DNA of 15,795 nt from GCA-2717185 sp047517345 (lineage in GTDB: Bacteria > Pseudomonadota > Alphaproteobacteria > UBA8366 > GCA-2717185): assembly GCA_047517345.1 (NCBI GenBank), contig JAKZTB010000235.1:1-15795 (forward strand). The letters are read 5' to 3'. The position numbers and the translations under genes were made by a program. Position 1 is the stretch's first letter. Each line of letters begins with the position of its first letter. A model generated the notes under the pieces. It searched no databases, had not been told where the DNA came from, and saw nothing but the letters and a program-made list of their open reading frames with translations. Shown piece after piece: positions 7,176 through 14,060 of the stretch.

Positions 7176-7943
7176 TTACTCGTAGGCGATATCCTCCGCC
7201 GGCAGGTGCCGCCACTTTGTCCCCTGCTGCTGTTCCTCGTAATAGTGCGCGGCGAAGCTGACCGAGCGCGGGGTGATCAGGAACATCCGGGTCAATTGCC
7301 ACGGGAAGCCGAGGTCGAGGATCACCGCGGCGCCGACGCCGTCGAGGTTGAGCGGGATAGCCTTTCCGGTCTTGCGTTCGATTTCCGCTTCGATCAGTTC
7401 CGTCAGCCAGCAATACGCCCCGAAACAGCCTTCCTCGCGAGCGACCGACAGCATCTTCGGCGCGCGCGGGTCGGCGCCGTGCAGGGGGATGCCGTAGCCC
7501 GGCACGCGGCCCTCCCGGACGACGATCTCGGCGGCTAGCCGCTGCAAATCATTGTCGTCCGGTTCGCCGTCGATGCTCGATACCGCTTCGGACAGCAGTT
7601 TTGCGAGCTGCTCTCCTGCGCCGCCCATGGTGTCGCCGAACGCCATGATGCCGCCGGCCATCGCCGCCTGGATCGAAGTACCGTAGGATGCGTAGCAGCG
7701 CGCGATCATCGAGGGCGGCGCGATACCGTGTTCGATCGACGCCACCAACAGCGCATCCAGTACCCGCGCCTGCGGCTTGGTCGCCTCGCGTCCGGTCAAC
7801 AGCAGGAACATCATCTCGGCGAAACTGACTGACCCGATCAACTCGCTCAGCTTGCGCCCGCGGACGAGGATTTCCTCCTCGGACTCAGTACTGACCACCT
7901 CGGCGATGCCGGTGCGCCAGTTTGCCATGCTGTCGGCGCTCAT
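7176..7943 (-). CDS. Citrate synthase / citryl-CoA lyase family protein with altered catalytic positions
   Basis: A 255-residue short member of the citrate-synthase fold, of the type usually annotated citryl-CoA lyase. Landmarks are EHG at 71-73, GDTMGGAGE at 103-111, RVPGYGIPLHGADPRAP at 146-162, NLDG at 199-202 and PRSVSFAAHYYEE at 225-237. In the E. coli enzyme the triad is the His of HGGA, the His of GFGH and the Asp of NVD. Here the first is Met106 and the second Ile152, with only Asp201 kept; His155 lies three residues on. The protein may run a changed reaction or need the neighbouring crotonase. The ATG at 7943 is six bases after the crotonase stop, so the two are one operon. The start lacks a clear Shine-Dalgarno; an alternative ATG is five codons in. 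It must act in CoA-ester metabolism if it is active. Confidence 0.8.
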   Translation of the reverse strand: MSADSMANWRTGIAEVVSTESEEEILVRGRKLSELIGSVSFAEMMFLLLTGREATKPQARVLDALLVASIEHGIAPPSMIARCYASYGTSIQAAMAGGIMAFGDTMGGAGEQLAKLLSEAVSSIDGEPDDNDLQRLAAEIVVREGRVPGYGIPLHGADPRAPKMLSVAREEGCFGAYCWLTELIEAEIERKTGKAIPLNLDGVGAAVILDLGFPWQLTRMFLITPRSVSFAAHYYEEQQQGTKWRHLPAEDIAYE

Positions 7944-7949
7944 CGGCCG

Positions 7950-8798
7950 CTAGCGCCCGTGGAAGACCGGCTTGCGCTTCTCGACGAAGGCCTTGCGCGC
8001 TTCCGTCTCGTCGTCCGAGCTGTTCAGGATCAGCGCCGCGTTCGAGGTCAGCACCATGGTGTGGTCCAATGTGGTGTCGAGCGCAGCGCGCATGATACGT
8101 TTGGAGTTCCACTGCACCAGCGGCGGGATGCCGAGCATCTTTTCGCACAGCTCGCGGGTGAAGCTCTCGAGGTTCTCCAGCTCGACGAGATGGTTCAGCA
8201 TGCCCCAATCGTAGGCGCGCTGCGCGTCGAGATAGCCGGTATAGGCGAATTCGAGCGCGCGGCCGAGGCCGACCATCTTCGGCAGATAGTAGCAGCCGCC
8301 GTTCTCGATGATCTGGCCCGCGTTGTGATAGGCGACGAAGCGGGTCTTCTCGCAGCCGATGCGGATGTCGCAATGCAGCGCCATGTCCATGCCGGAGCCC
8401 ACGGCCGGGCCGTTGATCATGGCGATCGTCGGTTTGCGGACATCGGCGATGTCGCGGTGCAGCTTGGTGAAGCCGTGGAAGAAATGCTGCCGCACGGAAT
8501 CGCCGCCGTCCCGCGCGCTGCGGTTGCCGATGAAGTTCTCGCCGGTGACTTCGGGCGGCGCCTTACCCTTGAGGTTGGCACCGGAGCAGAAACCGCGCCC
8601 GACACCGGTCAGGATGATGATCCGCACGTCCGGGTCGTCGTCCCCGGCCCGCATGTACTCGCCGACCTTGGCGACCGTACTATTTTCTTCGGAATTGCCG
8701 ATCAGCGCGTTCATCACGTCCGGCTGGTTTAATTTGATCCAGAGAAGGCCGTTATCCTCCTTCTCGTACAACAGGTGGTCGACGAGCTTCGGGCCCAT
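7950..8798 (-). CDS. Enoyl-CoA hydratase/isomerase (crotonase) family protein
   Basis: A 282-residue crotonase-fold protein acting on an acyl-CoA in the cytoplasm. The two oxyanion-hole segments are visible: FCSGANLKG (70-78) and NGPAVGSGMDMAL (129-141). The first catalytic Glu of classical hydratase aligns with Asp138. The second aligns near His158/Asn159 in FVAYHNAGQI, with no Glu at the expected place. A plain 2-enoyl-CoA hydratase is therefore not assured; the superfamily also includes isomerases, decarboxylases, hydrolases and lyases. The start is well supported by AGGAGG eight bases upstream. It is first in a two-gene operon with the citrate-synthase-like protein, six bases apart, suggesting consecutive steps on one CoA ester or a complex. 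Confidence 0.85.
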   Translation of the reverse strand: MGPKLVDHLLYEKEDNGLLWIKLNQPDVMNALIGNSEENSTVAKVGEYMRAGDDDPDVRIIILTGVGRGFCSGANLKGKAPPEVTGENFIGNRSARDGGDSVRQHFFHGFTKLHRDIADVRKPTIAMINGPAVGSGMDMALHCDIRIGCEKTRFVAYHNAGQIIENGGCYYLPKMVGLGRALEFAYTGYLDAQRAYDWGMLNHLVELENLESFTRELCEKMLGIPPLVQWNSKRIMRAALDTTLDHTMVLTSNAALILNSSDDETEARKAFVEKRKPVFHGR

Positions 8799-8806
8799 AT
8801 CCGTGT

Positions 8807-8812
8807 CCTCCT
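8807..8812 (-). promoter_or_regulatory. Perfect Shine-Dalgarno of the crotonase gene
   Basis: CCTCCT on the + strand reads AGGAGG on the minus strand, eight bases before ATG 8798. It fixes the start and predicts strong translation of the operon's first gene. Confidence 0.75.
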
Positions 8813-8887
8813 TGCATACGGTCTTGTTGTTGAAAATCTGCCGCCATGTTGTGACGCGAGACCGGGTAATGCAAGAATACGTGAGTC

Positions 8888-10591
8888 CTACTTCAATGTT
8901 GACTGGACCGGATCTGCCTCCGCCTTGAACGTCGTCGCCATGCGGGACAGCTCCATTGCCTGACGGAGGAATCCGCCTACGACGAATTCTTCGCCGGGCA
9001 GCTCACGTTTTGAGGTCGAGGTAAATTCGTCGAGCGTATCGTCCCGGGTTCTGCTAATCGTCCGCCAGGTGTCCAGAACGTCCGCAGAATCTTTGAACTC
9101 GTCTGCGAGGTCGAGAATCTGCTGCGCATTGCGAGGCCAGCAGTGGCAGAAGATCAGCCAAACGACGAGCTGCTCCTGACGTTCGACCGGCCAGGTTATG
9201 CCCGGTTCTTGCAGCAGTATCTTGACCAGGCGGTGGATGTTGACGACGTGTTTCTTGACCCGCGGATTGTCTTCGATAAAGCGGTGTAATTCGACGAACT
9301 TCCGGAGCTCGTGTTCGGTGTCCTGAACAGTGACAGCGACGGTCGGCCCCATTTCCCGATCGATATATCCGAGGCGTTCGAGATCGACCCTGAAACCTGA
9401 GACTTCCGAATCGTCCGGCAGCTCGTCGTCGGACCTGGCGCCTTCCGGTTCCCGCGCTTTCTCGACCGCTCGAAAGGCGCTGCGCGCCGACTCGCTGAAC
9501 AGATGCTCAATGAGCGGGGTCTGCCTGTCTGGCGGAAGAATGGGGAGGCGGAACGACAGCTGGATGATCTTTTCGAGGTATTTCAGTGGAAAATCTTCCG
9601 CGAGCTCCTCGTCGTCGCGCTTGTAGTGGTTCCGGATGGCGCGCTGCAGCATCTCCGATGCCACGCCGACGAATACGAAGAACTCACTGGCGCCGAGGAT
9701 AAGATTGATCGCCTGCAGGATCTCGACGATTTTATCTTCCGAACAGCGGTCGAGATCGTCGATGAAGACGACCACCCGAACCGAAAGTCCGACTTCCCGT
9801 TTACGCTTGTCCTTTTGAATATTATGGACGCGCTGTATATCTTCCAAGACGCGGTGCTGATAACCCATCTGAGCGCGGTAATCCGGCATGCGCCCGTATT
9901 CGAGAATGAGCTGGCTGGTCGGCTGCAACAGATGCGGCAGGCGCCACAGTAGTATGAGCGTAGCGCCGCCGCCGCCGAGTCCAAGTTTCAGGTACGTGTC
10001 TGTCTCGAACAAAGCCCTTAATTGTCCCGCGATGGATTCTTTCTCACCTGACGTATCCAGCCACAAAAGCATGGCGACGACGAACGCGACAAAGAACGCT
10101 AACCCGAAAGACAAGAATTCGCTGCGCCGCCGCGCCCAGGCGTTCCTGCCCCACAAGCTGATCTGGTCCCAACAGGATAAATTCTCTTCTAAACATTCGG
10201 TGATCGCGCTTGCAAGGCCAGCCCAAATCTGTTGAGAATCCTGATAGCGCCACGCGTTAAACTCAACGGTGACGATTTCCGCGTCCGCTGCACTGCGTTT
10301 GTTCTTCAGCGCCGACTCAATAAACTTCATGAAGGTCGACTTGCCCTTGCCCCAAGGGCCGTGGATGCCGATCACGAGCGGCTGCGTGTCGGGATGAAGC
10401 ACGAACTTCGCTAGAGCGTCGGCGAAAGGCAGAACACCCAGCCGGTCTACAAGGGCGGGTTGGTCGCCAGTCAAACCGCCGGTCTCGAATTCCGCCGCTT
10501 CTTTCGGCGACTGATCGGGAAGGTCGAGAATGAGGTACCGGCTCGACTCGTCGCCGGTCAACTCGCTAATGTCTTGAACCGCCTCGCTCAT
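8888..10591 (-). CDS. KAP-family P-loop NTPase with membrane insertion
   Basis: A 567-residue protein. Walker A is HGPWGKGKST (Lys84, Ser85), preceded by a short N-terminal region. Two hydrophobic segments (about 160-178 and 202-222) are inserted between Walker A and Walker B, the hallmark of KAP NTPases. Walker B is VVVFIDDLDRC (273-283). The late NPRVKKHVVNIHRL block (442-455) matches the family's conserved arginine/lysine region. Members are membrane-associated; the F-plasmid phage-exclusion protein PifA is one, and others are of unknown role. I start at ATG 10591 rather than the longer frame because the extra 50 residues are low-quality sequence and the ATG overlaps the upstream stop in ATGA, typical of translational coupling. 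The partner is the 215-residue protein before it. The two probably form a module, possibly anti-phage, but this is inference from family and context. Confidence 0.88.
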   Translation of the reverse strand: MSEAVQDISELTGDESSRYLILDLPDQSPKEAAEFETGGLTGDQPALVDRLGVLPFADALAKFVLHPDTQPLVIGIHGPWGKGKSTFMKFIESALKNKRSAADAEIVTVEFNAWRYQDSQQIWAGLASAITECLEENLSCWDQISLWGRNAWARRRSEFLSFGLAFFVAFVVAMLLWLDTSGEKESIAGQLRALFETDTYLKLGLGGGGATLILLWRLPHLLQPTSQLILEYGRMPDYRAQMGYQHRVLEDIQRVHNIQKDKRKREVGLSVRVVVFIDDLDRCSEDKIVEILQAINLILGASEFFVFVGVASEMLQRAIRNHYKRDDEELAEDFPLKYLEKIIQLSFRLPILPPDRQTPLIEHLFSESARSAFRAVEKAREPEGARSDDELPDDSEVSGFRVDLERLGYIDREMGPTVAVTVQDTEHELRKFVELHRFIEDNPRVKKHVVNIHRLVKILLQEPGITWPVERQEQLVVWLIFCHCWPRNAQQILDLADEFKDSADVLDTWRTISRTRDDTLDEFTSTSKRELPGEEFVVGGFLRQAMELSRMATTFKAEADPVQSTLK

Positions 10592-11235
10592 CCCGGCACA
10601 GCCTCGGCGAGCGCGTCGGCCGCGGCATCCGGCGCTGTCGCGCGATCCTCGATCAGCCTGAAACCGTCTGGCGCACCAGAGAACACCAAGCCCACGGGTT
10701 CCGGAAGATTGGGGAATATCGCCGAACGGGCGCGCTCCCACTCTTCAGTATTCTCGTGCTTGCCTACAATTTCGCAAAACAGCACGAAGCGCATGTTGGG
10801 GACAGAACGCGTAGCCTCGTCGATCTGCGCCAGCAGCGTCCGGACCAAGTCGACTTCGAGAACGCCATTTTCCATCAATGCAAGTTCGGGCGGAACCAAG
10901 TTTTCAAGAAATTCCCAAACCTCGATTCCAAAACTCGTTTCCAACCGTGGCGCATACACCCCTTTTGTGACACCGCTCCCCGCTTCATTGACGAGGTCGT
11001 GCGCCAGGGCCGACAACACTGTACCAAACACGGCGCCCGCGGACACCCGGAAGCGCGCTGTAAAGCACTGAAATTGCCCGTCACGAACGCACAGTGCCTC
11101 AAGCGGTGCGAGGCTCTTGTTGCCAGGGACGATGACGACGAACCCGCGGTCGCGCTTGAAGAACCGATCGTCGTCCCCTACCTGTGGCCGGTTGCGAAGA
11201 AGCGATACGAACCGGTCCTCGTAGTCCTCGGCCAT
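10588..11235 (-). CDS. Unrecognised 215-residue partner of the KAP NTPase
   Basis: I do not recognise a family. Visible features are a beta strand GFVVIVPGN near residue 31, a central region rich in hydrophobic helices, RFVLFCEIVGKHE (149-161), which looks like a degenerate core strand and loop of an NTPase-like fold, and VGLVFSGAPDGFRLIED (181-197) near the end, with an Ala-rich tail. No Walker A is present. The start at 11235 is chosen because GGGGAG lies ten bases upstream; a longer frame from 11310 would run through this site and the palindrome at 11275-11288. The stop overlaps the KAP start by four bases (ATGA), so the proteins are made in step. It is probably a sensor or regulator of the KAP protein. 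It is transcribed divergently from the amidohydrolase operon. Confidence 0.7.
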   Translation of the reverse strand: MAEDYEDRFVSLLRNRPQVGDDDRFFKRDRGFVVIVPGNKSLAPLEALCVRDGQFQCFTARFRVSAGAVFGTVLSALAHDLVNEAGSGVTKGVYAPRLETSFGIEVWEFLENLVPPELALMENGVLEVDLVRTLLAQIDEATRSVPNMRFVLFCEIVGKHENTEEWERARSAIFPNLPEPVGLVFSGAPDGFRLIEDRATAPDAAADALAEAVPG

Positions 11236-11274
11236 GATACACTCACTCCCCGTTGAAGCGTTACGATACGGCGT

Positions 11275-11288
11275 ACACAAGATTGTGT
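11275..11288. promoter_or_regulatory. 14-bp palindrome ACACAA-GA-TTGTGT in the divergent control region
   Basis: Perfect six-base arms around two bases, 40 bases upstream of the 215-residue gene's start codon on the minus strand. Its position fits an operator or promoter element of the KAP module. I cannot assign a regulator. Confidence 0.4.
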
Positions 11289-11366
11289 CAGGCAAAACAA
11301 ATTCCCACAATACAAAGGTCAGTCGTTCGCGGGATTTGGCGCAGGCGTAGCGGGAAGGCTAACATC

Positions 11367-11386
11367 TTACGGAACGCGTTGCGTAA
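11367..11386. promoter_or_regulatory. 20-bp near-perfect palindrome, likely operator of the amidohydrolase operon
   Basis: TTACGGAACGCGTTGCGTAA is symmetric at 18 of 20 positions, with a central CG. It ends 24 bases before the amidohydrolase ATG and just ahead of its ribosome-binding stretch (GGAG 11401-11404). A central-CG palindrome of this length is typical of a dimeric repressor site of the LacI or similar type; the identity is inference. No regulator gene is present in the window. The rest of 11236-11410 shows no other clear element. Confidence 0.6.
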
Positions 11387-11410
11387 AGGAGGCTCCGAGG
11401 GGAGAAACTT

Positions 11411-13126
11411 ATGGATCTGCTCATCAAAAACGGGACGGTCGTCGACGGGTCGGGCGGGGCGCGCTACCGGGCCGATGTCGGCGTCGAGGACGGACGGATC
11501 GTCGAGATCGGCCGGATCCGCAGTCCCGCGGACAAGGTGATCGACGCCGAGGGCATGATCGTCGCGCCGGGCTTCATCGACGGCCACACCCATATGGATG
11601 CGCAGGTCACCTGGGACCCGCTCGGCAGCTGTTCCTGCTGGCATGGCGTGACCAGCGTGATGATGGGTAATTGCGGCTTCGCCCTCGCGCCCTGCAAGCC
11701 GGAAGAACGCGAATGGTTCGCGCGGTGCCTGGAAGCGGTCGAGGACATCCCCACCCAAGCCATCATGGCCGGCGTCGATTGGAGCTGGGAGACCTTCCCC
11801 GAGTATCTCGACGCCGTCGACCGCGTGCCGAAGGGCATCAATTACGGCGCCTATATCGGCCATTCGGCGCTGCGCATGTATGTCATGGGCGAACGCGCCC
11901 TCGGCGAAAAAGCCACGGACGACGATGTCGCCAAGATGGCCGCCGCCATCCGGCAAGCGATCAAAGCGGGCGCCGTGGGCTTTTCGACCTCGCTCTCGAC
12001 GACCCACTCGACGCCGGACGGCTCGCCGGTGGCCAGCCGTTACGCCGACTGGTCGGAGATCGACCGGCTGGTCGGTGCGATGGCGGACCTCAACGCGGGC
12101 ATCTTCCAGGTCGGGCCCGACGTCTCAAGCGGCACCGCGCAGAAGGGATTCTTCAAGCAGCTGCAGCGGGTCGCGCTGGAAAGCGGCCGGCCGATCATGT
12201 TCGGCACGATCGCCACGCGCCAGGCGGAAGACCCGACCTCGTGGGAATTCCAGACCGGCGTGATCGACGACACGGTGGCGAAAGGCGGCCGCATGTTCGG
12301 GCAAAGCTCGACGCGGCCGATCAGCGTGGTCTTCTCGCTGAAATCCAACCTGCCCTACGATGTGCTGCCGGGCTGGCAGGCGATCCGGTCGCTGCCGGTC
12401 GCCGAACAGAAACACCGCCTGGCGGACCCGGACGTGCGCCGCAAGCTGATCGACCAAGAGGCCGCGATGCGGCCGCGCACTTCGGAATTCCAGGGCGGCG
12501 GCGACGCGTCGACCAACCCGATGCGGCCGGATTACGAGAATCTGTTGGTCATGCAGGGCGTCGACTGGAACGACCCGTCGGTTGCCGAAATCGCTCGGCA
12601 GCGCAACACAGGCCCGGTAGAGGCGGTCATCGATCTGATGCTGGAGAACGAGGACCAGATGTTCCTGCAGCCGCTGGTCAACGTCGAGAAGGACGACGTG
12701 CGCGGCATGCTGAAACATCCGCGCACCTTGGCCACCTTCTCCGATTCCGGCGCGCATGTCTGCCAGGAGATGGGCTCGTCCCTACAGACCCATATGCTGA
12801 GCTTCTGGGTCCGCGACCGGCAGGAATTTACCCTTGAAGAAGCCGTGCGCATGCTGACCTTCGACAACGCCTCGGCCTGGGAGCTGCCCAACCGCGGCCT
12901 GATCCGCACCGGCTACGCCGCCGACCTGGTGGTCTTCGACGCCCATACGATCAAACCGCGCATGCCCACGGTCGAACAAGACCTGCCCGGCGGCGCGAAG
13001 CGCCTCGTTCAAAAAGCCGACGGCGTCGCCGCCACGGTGGTCAACGGCGCCGTCGCTTTCGAGGACGGCGAGTCGACCGGCGATTACGCCGGACAAGTGC
13101 TGCGCGGACCGCTCGCGGCGGATTAG
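11411..13126 (+). CDS. D-aminoacylase / N-acyl-D-amino-acid deacylase family amidohydrolase
   Basis: A 571-residue metal-dependent amidohydrolase, expected to hydrolyse an N-acyl or cyclic amide in the cytoplasm. The N-terminal beta-sandwich (DLLIKNGTVVDGSG) leads to the metal motif GFIDGHTHMD (His59, His61). The family cysteine is Cys88 in GNCGF, and the late aspartate is Asp445 in FSDSGAH. The C-terminus returns to the sandwich (GYAADLVVFD, then a VVNG motif). I do not see the two further histidines used as metal ligands in classical D-aminoacylase; the matching stretches read IFQVGPD and PIMFGTIA, so it belongs to a divergent branch. Start ATG 11411 has GGAG six bases upstream and the 20-bp palindrome before that. 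It is first in an operon with the dioxygenase (14 bases away) and CoA-transferase. Confidence 0.85.
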   Translation: MDLLIKNGTVVDGSGGARYRADVGVEDGRIVEIGRIRSPADKVIDAEGMIVAPGFIDGHTHMDAQVTWDPLGSCSCWHGVTSVMMGNCGFALAPCKPEEREWFARCLEAVEDIPTQAIMAGVDWSWETFPEYLDAVDRVPKGINYGAYIGHSALRMYVMGERALGEKATDDDVAKMAAAIRQAIKAGAVGFSTSLSTTHSTPDGSPVASRYADWSEIDRLVGAMADLNAGIFQVGPDVSSGTAQKGFFKQLQRVALESGRPIMFGTIATRQAEDPTSWEFQTGVIDDTVAKGGRMFGQSSTRPISVVFSLKSNLPYDVLPGWQAIRSLPVAEQKHRLADPDVRRKLIDQEAAMRPRTSEFQGGGDASTNPMRPDYENLLVMQGVDWNDPSVAEIARQRNTGPVEAVIDLMLENEDQMFLQPLVNVEKDDVRGMLKHPRTLATFSDSGAHVCQEMGSSLQTHMLSFWVRDRQEFTLEEAVRMLTFDNASAWELPNRGLIRTGYAADLVVFDAHTIKPRMPTVEQDLPGGAKRLVQKADGVAATVVNGAVAFEDGESTGDYAGQVLRGPLAAD

Positions 13127-13140
13127 TCTCCGGCGAACCG

Positions 13141-14034
13141 ATGAGCTTAGAAATCGTCCCTACGGACCAGGATGTCGGCGCGGAAATCCGCGGCCTGATT
13201 ATCGCCGAGCCTTTGGCGGCGGACGATCTGGCGACGCTTGAAGACGCCTTCGTCACGCATCAAGTGCTGCTGTTCCGCGACCGGCCCTTGTCGCCGCAGC
13301 AGTTCGCCCAATTTTCCAGTCAGTTCGGACATCTGCAGCGCCATATCCAGAAGGCGTATTGGCATCCGGATATTCCGGAAATCGTGTTCAACCGCAATGT
13401 CGACGACGACGGCAACTTCGACGATGTCACCGTCCGCCGCGGCGTGACGGAGGATCTGCGCACGGGCTGGCATTCCGATACGACCTACGACGTGGAACCG
13501 GCGAAAGCGACCGCGGTGCACGCGCTGGAAGTGCCCTCGCGGGGCGGCAATACCTGTTTCGCCAGCGCCCACCGCGCCTACGGCCTGTTGCCGGAGGCGA
13601 TGCGTCGGCGCGTGGCGGGGTTGCGCGTGGAATTCGCGCTCGGCAACAATCCGCGCAACAAGACCGCGCGCTATCTCGGGTCGAACCTGACCGACGAGGA
13701 CAAGGCGCGCGCCACGGTCAGCCACCCGGTGATCTGCCGGCATCCGGTTTCCAAGCGACCGGCGATCTACGCCAACCCGCTGATCGCCGCAAGGATCCTG
13801 GACGTCGGCGACGCGGAGAGCGACGAGATCCTCGAGATCCTGTACGATTGCCTGCACGAAGCCGGCGCCGAAGGGCATTGCTGGGAGCACGAGTGGCGGG
13901 TCGGCGATACGGTCATCTGGGAAAACCGCGGCGGGCTGATGCATACCGGGCGCCTCGACTATCCCCTGGATGAGCGCCGCGTCATGATCCGCTGTACGAT
14001 CGGCAGCGGTCCCATCGAGGCCTACCGAGGCTGA
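13141..14034 (+). CDS. TauD/TfdA family Fe(II)/2-oxoglutarate-dependent dioxygenase
   Basis: A 297-residue cytoplasmic oxygenase that couples 2-oxoglutarate decarboxylation to hydroxylation, often cleaving a C-S, C-O or C-N bond after hydroxylating the adjacent carbon. The iron triad is visible: His111 and Asp113 in TGWHSDTTYD, and distal His268 in NRGGLMHTGR. Arg279/Arg280 in LDERRVMIR is the likely 2-oxoglutarate carboxylate anchor. Length is normal for the family. Within the operon it starts 14 bases after the amidohydrolase stop with no strong Shine-Dalgarno, so translation is likely coupled. The next gene follows 26 bases later. The substrate is unknown, but the neighbours suggest an amide- or ester-derived carboxylic acid. 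Confidence 0.9.
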   Translation: MSLEIVPTDQDVGAEIRGLIIAEPLAADDLATLEDAFVTHQVLLFRDRPLSPQQFAQFSSQFGHLQRHIQKAYWHPDIPEIVFNRNVDDDGNFDDVTVRRGVTEDLRTGWHSDTTYDVEPAKATAVHALEVPSRGGNTCFASAHRAYGLLPEAMRRRVAGLRVEFALGNNPRNKTARYLGSNLTDEDKARATVSHPVICRHPVSKRPAIYANPLIAARILDVGDAESDEILEILYDCLHEAGAEGHCWEHEWRVGDTVIWENRGGLMHTGRLDYPLDERRVMIRCTIGSGPIEAYRG

Positions 14035-14060
14035 ACCCGAACCAACACCGGAACCCCGAT

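Noticed and set aside
6871..7413. Open frames on both strands through the repeat region
   Set aside because: They are produced by the GC-rich repeat copies and by the end of the citrate-synthase-like gene.
10592..10741. A 50-residue N-terminal extension of the KAP NTPase
   Set aside because: It would run inside the upstream partner gene, has poor protein character, and ATG 10591 overlaps the partner's stop in the typical ATGA arrangement.
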